NCBI GenBank assembly: GCA_035308365.1
Contig: DATGGU010000023.1
Location: 57,274-121,273 of the forward strand
DNA: 64,000 nt
Origin: PALSA-505 sp035308365
GTDB taxonomy: Bacteria > Actinomycetota > Actinomycetes > Streptosporangiales > Streptosporangiaceae
Direction: 5' to 3'
Shown: positions 50,561-60,717 of the stretch, one piece after another
Numbering within the stretch: the stretch's first letter is position 1
How the letters are laid out: the number at the start of each line of letters is the position of its first letter
Position numbers and translations under genes: made by a program
The notes under the pieces: generated by a model
The model's input: the letters and a program-made list of their open reading frames with translations, nothing else
Database searches by the model: none
Told to the model about the DNA's origin: nothing

Positions 50561-51138
50561 TCGCGCGATCCAGGCCGGTCAGCTGGCGGAAGTGACGCCA
50601 AGACGGCGGACCCAACGCCGAAGCCGAGCGGGGCCTGCTTATCGTGGAGGCGCTCAGCGCACAGTGGGACTGCTACCCCCGGAGCGGCAGGGCGGGAAGG
50701 TCGTCTGGGCCGTCTGCGCCCAGTGAGCTGCGGGGTACCCAAACGCGCGGGCGCGAGGCTCATCGTTCCCTCGACGGCAGCGTCTCATGGGTCTGGTTCG
50801 CGGCTATGACACTCCAACCACAGCAATCGTTTCTTTCGTTGTGACCTGATTCGTGGTGAGAGGCGAACTTTGCGAAGAGAGCGCAGGTTTGCTTGCCCAA
50901 ATCGTTATCTGCGCTTAACCTCGCGGCAGGCGAGGTGTTACTCCGCGCTACGCGGATGACCATAGATCCACATCACCAGTGACCCAGCCGTCCCGGAGAC
51001 CGGGCCGGAACGGGACCGGCGCCGGGCATCCGGCCGGGTCCCCCCGGGAACTGGCCATAGGTCAGCGCGCGCATGAACCCTCGCGCCAGGGGATACCTCC
51101 TGGATAGCAGGAAGCTGCGAAGCAGAGAGGGGCGCGCG
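50561..51138. other. Intergenic region before the RNase Y gene
   Basis: About 580 bp with no supported gene. The only clear element is a 6-bp hairpin CCTCGC/GCGAGG with a 5-base loop at 50919-50935. The frame at 50644-50844 is short and composition-driven. The last 65 bp before the rny start are an open frame in phase with rny without similarity to RNase Y. Confidence 0.5.
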
Positions 51139-52770
51139 GTGAGCAGCACAGTCGCGGTGACGCTGATCGGGATCCTCCTGCTCGCCATCTTGCTGTTGCT
51201 GGGCTATGTGCTGCGCGTGCTGAGAAGGACCACCGACCCCGCGCCCGTCCTCACCGCCGCCGACCAGCAGCGCCCCGCCGCGAACCCGGCCGCCGCCCAG
51301 ATCGGCCCCGCCGAGGCCACCAGAGAAGCGGAGAAGATCCGCGCCGCGGCGGAGTCCCAGGCCGCCACCATCCTGAGCCAGGCCAAGGAGGCCGCTGAAC
51401 AAGCCGAACGCAGCCGCCGCCTGCTGGACGACGAGATCCGCACGGCACGGGACGAGGCAGTCAGCCAGCGCGGCGACCTGGAGCGCCGCGAAGCCCGGCT
51501 GGCCGAACGCGAGCAACGGCTCGACGAGGAGATTCGCAAGCTCGAGGAGCGGTCATCCTCGCTGGAGCAGTTGCGCGGTGAGCTCGAACGCGAACGCGCC
51601 GACCTGGACCGGCTCAGCGAACAGCGTCGGCAGGTGCTGGAGCAGACCGCCGGGCTCAGCGCCGCCCAGGCCAAGGCCGAGCTGGTTGCCAGCATCGAGG
51701 GCCAGGCCAAGCGGGAGGCCGCGCTGGCCGTCCGGGAGATCGAGCACGACGCCCGCCGGGAAGGCGACGAGCGGGCCCGCAAGATCGTCACCCTGGCCAT
51801 CCAGCGGGTGGCCAGCGAGCAGACCAGCGAGTCCGTGGTCTCGGTGCTGCACCTGCCGGGCGACGAGATGAAGGGCCGCATCATCGGCCGCGAAGGCCGC
51901 AACATCCGCGCCTTCGAGTCGGTCACCGGGGTCAACCTGATCATCGACGACACCCCCGAGGCCGTTCTGCTCTCCTGTTTCGACCCGGTGCGCCGTGAGG
52001 TCGGCAGGCTCACCCTGGAGCGCCTGGTGCTCGACGGCCGCATCCACCCGCAGCGGATCGAAGAAGCGCACGAACGGAGCAAGGCCGACGTCGAGCAGCT
52101 CTGCGTCCGGGCCGGCGAGGATGCCCTGGTCGAGCTCGCCATCACCGAGATGCACCCGGAACTGGTGACCCTGCTCGGCCGGCTCCGCTACCGCACCTCC
52201 TATGGCCAGAATGTGCTCAAGCACCTGATCGAATCGGCGCACATCGCCGGCATCATGGCCCACGAACTCGGCCTGGACCCCACCCTGCTCAAGCGTGGCA
52301 CCCTGCTGCACGACATCGGCAAGGCCCTGACCCACGAGGTCGAGGGCAGCCACGCGCTGATCGGCGCGGAGATCGCCCGCCGCTACGGCGAGCCGGAGGA
52401 CGTGGTGCACGCCATCGAGGCGCACCACAACGAGGTCGAGGTACGCACGGTAGAGGCGGTCCTCACCCAGGCCGCCGACGCGATCAGCGGCGGCAGGCCG
52501 GGCGCCCGCCGCGAGTCGCTGGAGGCCTACGTCAAGCGCCTGGAACGGCTCGAGCAGATCGCCTCCGCCCACGAAGGCGTGGAGAAGGTCTTTGCCATGC
52601 AGGCCGGCCGCGAGATCAGGGTCATGGTCAAGCCCGATCAGGTCGACGACATCCACGCCCAGGTGATCGCCCGCGACGTCGCCAAGCAGGTGGAAGAGGA
52701 ACTCGCCTACCCCGGCCAGATCCGCATCACCGTCGTCCGCGAGTCCCGCGCTACCGAATACGCCCGCTGA
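51139..52770 (+). CDS. rny: Ribonuclease Y
   Basis: A 543-residue membrane-anchored endoribonuclease. One N-terminal helix (VAVTLIGILLLAILLLLGYV), a long coiled coil of charged residues to about 240, a KH domain (GRIIGREGRNIRAFESVTGV) and the HD domain (LLHDIGKALTHEVEGSHALI) are in normal order. It initiates mRNA decay. GTG at 51139 has AGAGGGG upstream; ATG 51073 is in frame but adds sequence not seen in the family. RNase J is also encoded in this window. Confidence 0.95.
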   Translation: MSSTVAVTLIGILLLAILLLLGYVLRVLRRTTDPAPVLTAADQQRPAANPAAAQIGPAEATREAEKIRAAAESQAATILSQAKEAAEQAERSRRLLDDEIRTARDEAVSQRGDLERREARLAEREQRLDEEIRKLEERSSSLEQLRGELERERADLDRLSEQRRQVLEQTAGLSAAQAKAELVASIEGQAKREAALAVREIEHDARREGDERARKIVTLAIQRVASEQTSESVVSVLHLPGDEMKGRIIGREGRNIRAFESVTGVNLIIDDTPEAVLLSCFDPVRREVGRLTLERLVLDGRIHPQRIEEAHERSKADVEQLCVRAGEDALVELAITEMHPELVTLLGRLRYRTSYGQNVLKHLIESAHIAGIMAHELGLDPTLLKRGTLLHDIGKALTHEVEGSHALIGAEIARRYGEPEDVVHAIEAHHNEVEVRTVEAVLTQAADAISGGRPGARRESLEAYVKRLERLEQIASAHEGVEKVFAMQAGREIRVMVKPDQVDDIHAQVIARDVAKQVEEELAYPGQIRITVVRESRATEYAR

Positions 52771-52899
52771 CCGCCCACTCCGTGGCACGCCCTGGGCTCC
52801 CTTACGGAGTCCCGGCCGCACAGGTCAGCTTCGGCGCCAGCTACCCGGCCCAGAAGCCTGCCCCGTCGACCCGGCGTGGACGCGTACGCTTACGTCGAC

Positions 52900-54351
52900 A
52901 TGTCTGCTTCCCGTACTTACCAGGTGCGCACCCACGGGTGCCAGATGAACATGCACGACTCCGAGCGGCTTGCCGGGCTGCTCGAAGATGCCGGTTACCT
53001 GCGGGCCGACGACGGCGCGGTGCCCGATGTGATGGTCTTCAACACCTGCGCGGTGCGGGAGAACGCGGACAACCGGCTCTACGGCAACCTGGGGCAACTG
53101 CTGCCGGTGAAGAACTCGCACCGGGGAATGCAGATCGCGGTGGGCGGTTGCCTGGCGCAGAAGGACCGGGGCGAGATCCTGCGGCGGGCACCCTGGGTGG
53201 ATGTCGTGTTCGGGACGCACAACATCGGCTCGCTGCCCGCCCTGCTCGACCGGGCCCGGGTGCTGGACGAGGCGCAGGTCGAGATCGCCGAGTCGCTGGA
53301 GCGGTTCCCCTCGACGCTGCCCACCCGGCGCGAGTCCGCCTATGCGGCCTGGGTTGCCATCTCGGTGGGCTGCAACAACACCTGCACGTTCTGCATCGTG
53401 CCGAGTCTGCGCGGGCGGGAGAAGGACCGGCGGCCCGGCGACGTGCTGGCCGAGATTCAGGCGCTGGTCGCAGGCGGGGTGCTGGAGGTTACCCTGCTCG
53501 GCCAGAACGTGAACTCCTACGGCGCCGAGTTCGGTGACCGGCAGGCGTTCGGCAAGCTGCTGCGCAGTTGCGGCAGTATCGATGGGCTGGAGCGGGTGCG
53601 GTTCACCTCACCCCATCCCCGCGACTTCACCGACGACGTGATCGACGCGATGGCCGGGACCCCCAATGTCATGCCGAGCCTCCACATGCCGCTGCAGTCC
53701 GGGTCGGACGCGGTGCTGCGGGCGATGCGGCGCGCCTACCGGCGGGAGAAATACCTGGCGATCCTGGACCGGGTGCGGTCGGCGATGCCCGAGGCCGCCA
53801 TCACCACCGACATCATCGTGGGCTTCCCCGGGGAGACCGAGTCCGACTTCGCCGGCACCCTGGACCTGGTCGCGCAGGCGCGGTTCGCCGGGGCGTTCAC
53901 GTTCCAGTATTCGCAGCGTCCGGGCACCCCGGCGGCCAGCATGGACGGCCAGGTGCCGCCCGAGGTGGTACGGGAACGGTACGGCCGGCTCGTGGCCCTG
54001 GTCGAGGAGATCAGCCTGGCCGAGAACCAGCGGCAGACCGGCCGCGAGGTCGAGGTGCTGGTGGCCGAGGGCGAGGGACGCAAGGACGGCGTGACGCACC
54101 GGATGTCCGGCCGGGCCCGGGACAACAGGCTGGTGCACTTCGCCCCGGCCGGAACCGCGCCGCGTCCCGGCGACCTGGTCACCACCGTGGTGACCAGCGC
54201 CGCGCCGCACCACCTGATCGCGGACGGGGCGCCCGTCTCGGTGCGCCGGACCCGGGGCGGCGACGCCTGGGAAGCCCGCCAGCCCGGGCAGGGTGCCCCG
54301 GCGGGTTCGGTGCTGCTCGGCATGCCGGCCCGCCGTCGGCCCGGGGGTTAA
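52900..54351 (+). CDS. miaB: tRNA-2-methylthio-N6-dimethylallyladenosine synthase
   Basis: A 483-residue radical-SAM enzyme that adds a methylthio group at A37 of tRNAs. Cluster cysteines are at 14 (THGCQMN), 50 (FNTCAV) and 84 (GGCLAQ), and the radical-SAM CxxxCxxC at 158, 162 and 165 (VGCNNTCTFCIVPSLRG). TRAM domain at the end. The substrate base is made by MiaA, encoded 8 bp downstream. ATG at 52900 was chosen because the family starts there; a GTG lies 8 codons upstream. Confidence 0.96.
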   Translation: MSASRTYQVRTHGCQMNMHDSERLAGLLEDAGYLRADDGAVPDVMVFNTCAVRENADNRLYGNLGQLLPVKNSHRGMQIAVGGCLAQKDRGEILRRAPWVDVVFGTHNIGSLPALLDRARVLDEAQVEIAESLERFPSTLPTRRESAYAAWVAISVGCNNTCTFCIVPSLRGREKDRRPGDVLAEIQALVAGGVLEVTLLGQNVNSYGAEFGDRQAFGKLLRSCGSIDGLERVRFTSPHPRDFTDDVIDAMAGTPNVMPSLHMPLQSGSDAVLRAMRRAYRREKYLAILDRVRSAMPEAAITTDIIVGFPGETESDFAGTLDLVAQARFAGAFTFQYSQRPGTPAASMDGQVPPEVVRERYGRLVALVEEISLAENQRQTGREVEVLVAEGEGRKDGVTHRMSGRARDNRLVHFAPAGTAPRPGDLVTTVVTSAAPHHLIADGAPVSVRRTRGGDAWEARQPGQGAPAGSVLLGMPARRRPGG

Positions 54352-54359
54352 CCGGGCCG

Positions 54360-55307
54360 ATGGGGGGTTACGTCGTCGCGGTGGTCGGGGCGACCGCCAC
54401 CGGGAAGTCGGGCCTCGGGATCGGCTTGGCCCAGGCGCTCGGCGGCGAGGTGATCAACGCCGACTCGATGCAGCTCTACCGCGGCATGGATATCGGGACC
54501 GCCAAGCTGCCTGCGGCCGAGCGCGGCGGTGTGCCGCACCACCTGCTCGACATCTGGGACGTCAAGCAGCCGGCCAGCGTGGCCGAGTACCAGCTGCTGG
54601 CCCGCGCCGCGATCGATGACATCCAGGCACGCGGGCTGGTGCCGATCCTGGTCGGCGGATCCGGCCTCTACATCCGCGGCGCGCTCGACAAGCTGAGCTT
54701 TCCACGGACGGACCCGGAGTGCCGGGCCCGGCTGGAGGCCGAGCTGGCGGAGACCGGCCCGGGGCCGCTGCACGAACGGCTGGCCAGGCTGGACCCCGAG
54801 GCCGCCGCGGCCATCCTGCCCAGCAACGGCCGCCGGATCGTCCGTGCCCTCGAAGTGATCGAGCTGTCCGGTGAGCCGTTCAGTGCCACCCTGCCCGGGT
54901 ACGAGTCGCTCTACCCGGCGGTGCAGACCGGGATCCGGGTCGATCGCGAGACGCTGGATGCGCGGATCGCCGCCCGGGCCGAGCGGATGTGGCAGGCCGG
55001 ATTCGTGGCCGAGGTACGCGAGCTGGAGCAGCGCGGCCTGCGGGACGGCCTGACCGCCAGCCGCGCCCTCGGCTACCGGGAGGTGCTGCGGTACCTGGCC
55101 GGGGAGTGCTCGCTGGAGGACGCGCTGCAGGACACGGTGCGGGGGACCAGGAAGTTCGCCCGGCGCCAGGAGTCCTGGTTCCGCCGCGATCCCCGGGTGC
55201 ACTGGCTGGACGGCACCCGGGGCGCCGCGGACCTGCGGGCCGCCGCGTTGAATACGATCGGCACATGCGGTTTGCCAAGGGGCACGGCACCGAAAACGAC
55301 TTCGTGA
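54360..55307 (+). CDS. miaA: tRNA dimethylallyltransferase
   Basis: A 315-residue enzyme that transfers a dimethylallyl group to A37. The P-loop VGATATGKSGLG (near residue 10), NADSMQLYRGMDIGTAKL and HHLLDIWDVKQPASVAEYQL, and GGSGLYIRG, are typical. The C-terminal GTRKFARRQESWFRRDPRVH is the tRNA-binding end. It begins 8 bp after miaB and its last 43 bp overlap the dapF start in another frame. Confidence 0.95.
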   Translation: MGGYVVAVVGATATGKSGLGIGLAQALGGEVINADSMQLYRGMDIGTAKLPAAERGGVPHHLLDIWDVKQPASVAEYQLLARAAIDDIQARGLVPILVGGSGLYIRGALDKLSFPRTDPECRARLEAELAETGPGPLHERLARLDPEAAAAILPSNGRRIVRALEVIELSGEPFSATLPGYESLYPAVQTGIRVDRETLDARIAARAERMWQAGFVAEVRELEQRGLRDGLTASRALGYREVLRYLAGECSLEDALQDTVRGTRKFARRQESWFRRDPRVHWLDGTRGAADLRAAALNTIGTCGLPRGTAPKTTS

Positions 55308-56164
55308 TCCTGCCCGATCCGGACGGCGAGATCGAGCTGACGCCAGAGCTGGCCGCCCGGCTGTGTGACCGGCGCGCCGGGGTGGGTGGCGACGGAGTGC
55401 TGCGGGTGGTGCCGGATCCCGCAACCGGCGGGTGGTTCATGGACTACCGGAACGCCGACGGCAGTCTGGCCGAGATGTGCGGGAACGGGATCCGGGTGTT
55501 CGGCCGGTACCTGCTTGACCACGGACTGGTCAGCGCCCCGGAGTTCACCGTCGCCACGCGCGGCGGGACGCGGCTGCTGCGGGTGGAACCGGACGGCGTC
55601 ATCACGGTGGACATGGGGGCGCCGCTGGTCGTCGGGCCCGGCCGGGCGACCCTGGCCGGGCGGGCGCTGGCCGGGCTGGCCGTATCGGTGGGGAACCCGC
55701 ACCTGGCCTGCGTGGTGGACGAGCCGCTGGACGGCTTCGACCTGTCGCGCCCGCCGCTGCTGGACGCCGGGCTCTTCCCCGGTGGTGCCAACCTGGAGCT
55801 GGTGCGGTTCACCGGGGACGCCCAGGTCGAGATGCGGGTGTACGAGCGGGGGAGCGGGCAGACCCGGTCCTGCGGGACGGGCGCGGTGGCCGCCGCGGTG
55901 GCGGCGGCCGACGGCTCACTAGGGCGCTGGACGGTCGACGTTCCCGGCGGACGGCTGTGGGTGACCCTGGACGGGGCGACCAGCCTGCTGTCCGGGCCCG
56001 CAGTGATCGTGGCCGAGGGTGAACTCGCCCCAGCCTGGATCAAACCGGCTGATAGCCGCGCTGCCGGGCGGCGAGCTCCATCCGCTGCGAGCCGGTCTTC
56101 CTCGAAGTCAACCCCGGCGGTGACTGGCGCTGGATCGAGCACAAGATCGGCTCGTCGCCGGTGA
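55265..56164 (+). CDS. dapF: Diaminopimelate epimerase with C-terminal read-through tail
   Basis: A 299-residue enzyme interconverting LL- and meso-diaminopimelate for peptidoglycan and lysine. Both catalytic cysteines are present: AEMCGNGIR (Cys 72) and RSCGTGA (Cys 203), with NADGS and the MRFAKGHGTENDF start. The family usually ends near residue 262 here (LAPAWIKP). The last 37 residues are Ser/Arg/Ala-rich and run across an ATP-grasp remnant in another frame, so the original stop was probably lost. ATG at 55265 lies inside miaA. Confidence 0.93.
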   Translation: MRFAKGHGTENDFVILPDPDGEIELTPELAARLCDRRAGVGGDGVLRVVPDPATGGWFMDYRNADGSLAEMCGNGIRVFGRYLLDHGLVSAPEFTVATRGGTRLLRVEPDGVITVDMGAPLVVGPGRATLAGRALAGLAVSVGNPHLACVVDEPLDGFDLSRPPLLDAGLFPGGANLELVRFTGDAQVEMRVYERGSGQTRSCGTGAVAAAVAAADGSLGRWTVDVPGGRLWVTLDGATSLLSGPAVIVAEGELAPAWIKPADSRAAGRRAPSAASRSSSKSTPAVTGAGSSTRSARRR

Positions 56165-56268
56165 GCGAAGCAGCGGCACGCATGCTGCGCGACCTCCATC
56201 AGGCGCAGCCCCTGGTGGCCGGTACTCCCCGCGAACCGTTCAGCCTGCTGTCCTTCCTGGCCGGATGA
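56080..56268 (+). pseudogene. C-terminal remnant of an ATP-grasp (graspetide-maturase type) gene
   Basis: In the frame +1 to dapF's tail, the DNA reads VFLEVNPGGDWRWIEHKIGS and then MLRDLHQAQPL up to LLSFLAG and TGA at 56266-56268. FLEVNPGGDWRW is the metal/ATP-binding C-terminal segment of the MvdD/TgmB ATP-grasp family, which makes graspetides. Only about 60 codons remain, without start or catalytic domain. It overlaps the dapF tail. Confidence 0.7.
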
Positions 56269-56285
56269 GGTCTGGTCAGGGCCGG

Positions 56286-56483
56286 TCATTGCTCGCCGGG
56301 CGTGCAGGCGAGGCGCATGCCCAGCGAGACCAGCGCCCAGCCTGCTCGCCGCCGGATGGCGCGCCGGTGGCCGTGCCGCTGTGCCACCTGCCGGGCTTGC
56401 CTGGTGTGACTCCCGCGTGCGGCGAGCGCACGCAGATCGGCCTCGTGCTGGCTGGCCAGTTGCCGTGCCATATGCGGGTTCAT
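56286..56483 (-). CDS. Small basic conserved protein
   Basis: A 65-residue Arg/His-rich protein: MARQLASQHEADLRALAARG, then RQARQVAQRHGHRRAIRRRA and GWALVSLGMRLACTP. Such small proteins with a basic middle and a WALVxLGxRLA end are common hypotheticals in actinobacteria. ATG at 56483 has AAGGAGG six bases upstream. It is the last gene of the RHH/DUF4097 unit. Function unknown. Confidence 0.7.
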   Translation of the reverse strand: MNPHMARQLASQHEADLRALAARGSHTRQARQVAQRHGHRRAIRRRAGWALVSLGMRLACTPGEQ

Positions 56484-56523
56484 GACAGTCCTCCTTGAGG
56501 TTGTTCCGGCTGTTCTGGCTCGT

Positions 56524-57321
56524 CTAGCGGGGGTCGCCAGGGGCGGCCCGCACCAGCCTGACGTCTCCGCTGATGCTCCGGCAGGCCACGGTCAGGTCGG
56601 CCTCACCGTTGCCACCGGCATCGGAGTCGAGTTCGTTGCTGACGCGGCCGCTGAGCGTCGAGATGTCCAGGTAGACACCGGTACCGGGCGTCACGGCCAC
56701 GGTGATGTCGCCGGAGATGCTCGATGTCTCGGCGAGGCCGGCAGTGATGCCGTCGATGCTGATATCACCGCTGGCCGACGTGACGGTGGCGGACTGCCCT
56801 GCCCGTCCGATCGTCACAGCCCCGCTGGCTGTCTTCGCGATGATGTCGCCGTCGGCCCGCCCGATGAAAATGTTCCCGGATGCCGTCTCGGCTCTGGCTT
56901 CCCCGGTAGTGGCCTCGATCCGGATGCCGCCCGAGGCGGAGGTGAGGTTCACGTCGCCGCTGACCGGTCCGGCACATACCTCGCCACTCGCCGTCTTGGC
57001 CTCCAGCGCGCCAAGCTCACCCGAGAAGGCCAGGCTGGCGGCTGCCGTGCTGGCCGTTACGCGGGAGCCCTCGGGCAGTTCAATGCTCAGGTCGAGGGCA
57101 GCGTTGCCGCTCACCCGCATCTTTTCCGGCACCCGGACGGTCAGCGATCCACCCTCGAAGCTGACCTCCGTCTCCCCGATGAGCCTCTCGCCGGCCTCGC
57201 TGGCCGGAACCAGGCAGACGGTAACGGTGCTGGTCTGCTTTGCCGCCACGCTCACCGAGCCCGCGGGCAGGCTGATCTCCGCTTGTACCGGTCCGGCCGC
57301 GGCGAATTCCCAGGAAGCCAC
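56524..57321 (-). CDS. DUF4097 family beta-helix protein
   Basis: A 265-residue protein of repeated short strands with the motif ETASGNI, KTASGAVTIG, SASGDISIDG, SSISGDITV, LSGRVSNEL, typical of the DUF4097 right-handed beta-helix. Such proteins are often linked to envelope stress regulators. GTG at 57321 follows AAGGAGG by eight bases. It lies 146 bp downstream of the RHH gene on the same strand. Confidence 0.85.
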   Translation of the reverse strand: MASWEFAAAGPVQAEISLPAGSVSVAAKQTSTVTVCLVPASEAGERLIGETEVSFEGGSLTVRVPEKMRVSGNAALDLSIELPEGSRVTASTAAASLAFSGELGALEAKTASGEVCAGPVSGDVNLTSASGGIRIEATTGEARAETASGNIFIGRADGDIIAKTASGAVTIGRAGQSATVTSASGDISIDGITAGLAETSSISGDITVAVTPGTGVYLDISTLSGRVSNELDSDAGGNGEADLTVACRSISGDVRLVRAAPGDPR

Positions 57322-57467
57322 TGTGCATCCCTCCTTCTTGCCGGCATTGTTTTGCCGGCGTTTTGTCTTGTCGGTTGCTGGCATAGCCGGCGCCGGGTGG
57401 GCATGCTCGCGCCCAGCCGGGTGGTCGTGTCTGTGGTGTGGAAGCGAAGTGCTGGCCTGGAAGCCGG

Positions 57468-57971
57468 TCAGCTCCGGGCGTAACCGGTGATCCGCCGGCC
57501 GGGGCCGTAGGAGCGCCGGCTGGGCGGTGTGCTGGACGGGGGACGATCACTGAGCGCCCGGCTCGCCGCGCGGACCAGCCATGCGTTGAGGGAGAGCCCG
57601 TCATCGGCCGCTGCCGCCTCGGCTCTGGCCTTCAGCCCGTCCGGGAGGCGCAGTGACACCCGCGACGTTCCGCTCTCCTCCTCGCCATCGTGAGCCTGGG
57701 GCGGTGGGGGAGCGGGCGGGGCCGGCGGCGGCCTCTGCACAACGGCGAAGGTCGGGTTCGACGATGACAAGCGCAACTCGATCGCGGTTTCTTCCAGCCG
57801 GGACGTGATCTCCGCCGCCGCGCTGGCGAGCACATCGAGCAAGGTCAGCCGGATGGACGAGTCGAGTGCGTCCGCGATCATCTGGCCGGCCCGGGCCACG
57901 TCTTCGCCGGCGAACCGGGTGACGGCAGCGATCTCCCGGCGCAGCGTCTCGGTGTACTCTGACAACTCCAT
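57468..57971 (-). CDS. HicB-like ribbon-helix-helix protein
   Basis: A 167-residue protein. N-terminal helices (residues 1-75) are followed by a Pro-rich linker and a C-terminal ribbon-helix-helix (SRVSLRLPDGLKARAEAAAA, DDGLSLNAWLVRAASRAL), as in the 'HicB family' proteins paired with DUF4097 in actinobacteria. There is no HicA toxin next to it. ATG at 57971 sits next to a cluster of TGACATCA-type repeats, its probable operator. Confidence 0.8.
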   Translation of the reverse strand: MELSEYTETLRREIAAVTRFAGEDVARAGQMIADALDSSIRLTLLDVLASAAAEITSRLEETAIELRLSSSNPTFAVVQRPPPAPPAPPPPQAHDGEEESGTSRVSLRLPDGLKARAEAAAADDGLSLNAWLVRAASRALSDRPPSSTPPSRRSYGPGRRITGYARS

Positions 57972-58051
57972 GACATCATGGTGACATCATCAATGGCGTC
58001 AGTCAAGTCAATACGACGTCATATAGACGGCGCGATGACGCCGAAGTGGCG

Positions 58052-58054
<3 letters not shown>
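57971..58054. promoter_or_regulatory. Array of TGACATCA/GGCGTCA-type half-sites before the RHH gene
   Basis: TGACATCA at 57971 and 57982, TGGCGTCA at 57994, CGACGTCA at 58014, then TGACGCC (58036-58042) and GGCGTCA (58048-58054) as a perfect 7-bp inverted repeat. Spacings of 11, 12, 20 and about 21 bp approximate helical turns. Such phased arrays suit cooperative ribbon-helix-helix dimers. The array overlaps the last bases of the glcF gene. Confidence 0.65.
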
Positions 58055-59400
<1,346 letters not shown>

Positions 59401-59401
<1 letters not shown>

Positions 59402-60717
59402 CAGATTCCTCCCGCGAACCGGCCAGGGGCCATCCGGTGGCCCGGGTCGAACTGGTGTTTCACCGACCGCATCACGGCGGCGGCCGGGGTGGGACCCCAC
59501 AGGTCAACCCGCTCGCGAACCTTGGGCGGCGCGGCCAGCACGACGACACTGCCGCGCACCGGCGGCAGCATCGCTGGTGCGGCATGTCCTGCTCCATTAC
59601 GGAGCTCGGTGACGTAACTGGCCACCGCGGCCGGCTCGGCCAGACCGTCGATCACCGCGTACAGCACGCCGGCGCCCGGTGAGCCACCCATGACGGGCCG
59701 CAGGCCGGCGGCTGCAGCCGCCGCGTCCGCCGCGTCCAGGATGGACTCCAGCCTGCCCGCCCAGAACGCGATCCTGATCAGGGTGCCGTCGCCGGCCCCG
59801 TGCCCCCACCAGGCCGGTGGGGTTGGCGACTGCGCCGCACCGCCGCCGAGCAGGCCGAGCATCCCGTCCACCCGCGCGGGCACGCCCGCCGGGTTGCCCT
59901 CGAGCAGCACGCTCACACCGATGGGGCCACCAGGGGCCGGGCGGTCGATCTCCACGGCGGAAGGCTGCAGCGGGGATTGCACCGCGGCGGCCACCGTGCC
60001 GGCCGCCTGGGCCGCCGTCGCGCACTCGGTGCTGACGTAGGCGACGGCGGCGGGGACCGGGTGCAGCCGGAACGTGGCCTCGGCGATCAGGCCAAGCGTG
60101 CCGTACGACCCGGCGAACAGTTTGCCCATGTCATAACCGGCCACGTTCTTGACGACCTTGCCACCCGACTTGGCCACCAGGCCGTCGGGGCGCACGATCG
60201 TCACCCCGGTCAGCAGGTCGCGCGGTGTGCCGTAGCGCAGCCGTTTCGGGCCGGCCATCCCGGTGGCCAGCACGCCGCCGACCGTGCCCTGGCCGCCACC
60301 GGCGGGCGCGGGCACGTCCAGCGTCAGCCGCTGGCCCCGGACCGCCAGCACCTCGGCCAGATGCTCCAGCGTGACCCCGGCCTGCACGCTGGCCACCCAG
60401 TCGCCATGGGCGTGCTCGATCACCCGGTCGAGCCCACCGGTCTCGATGACCAGGTCGCAGCTGTCCGGCGGCAGCCCCCAGGACAGCCGGGACCCGCTGC
60501 CCCTGGGCACCACGGACAGACCAAGTTCGGCCGCGGCCCGCATGGCCGCGGCGGCCTCCGCCACGCTCGCTGGGGCGGCGACCCAGCCCGGCTGGACCCC
60601 GGCCACCGCGTCCGCCTCGCCTGCCTGACGCACGTTTGCGCAGGCTTGCGCGAGTGCGTCCGGCACGGCCGCAGACCGCGGCGGCGGCCGGCCGCCGGTG
60701 GCGGGCTGGCTGGTCAC
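59401..60717 (-). CDS. glcE: Glycolate oxidase FAD-binding subunit
   Basis: A 438-residue FAD_binding_4-domain protein: VPRGSGSRLSWGLPPD, GGGQGTVGGVLATGMAGP and KNVAGYDMGKLFAGSYGTLG are the PCMH-type FAD contacts. Shorter than GlcD and without its FAD-oxidase C-terminal domain, as expected. The GTG start overlaps the glcD stop (GTGA). Subunit of the glycolate dehydrogenase complex with GlcD and GlcF. Confidence 0.92.

Noticed and set aside
50644..50844. 66-codon plus-strand frame between DUF2332 and rny
   Set aside because: No recognisable motif, no ribosome-binding site, and Ser/Arg-rich composition typical of chance frames.
57468..57971. HicAB toxin-antitoxin system
   Set aside because: The RHH protein has the antitoxin-like DNA-binding end, but no HicA-like gene lies on either side.
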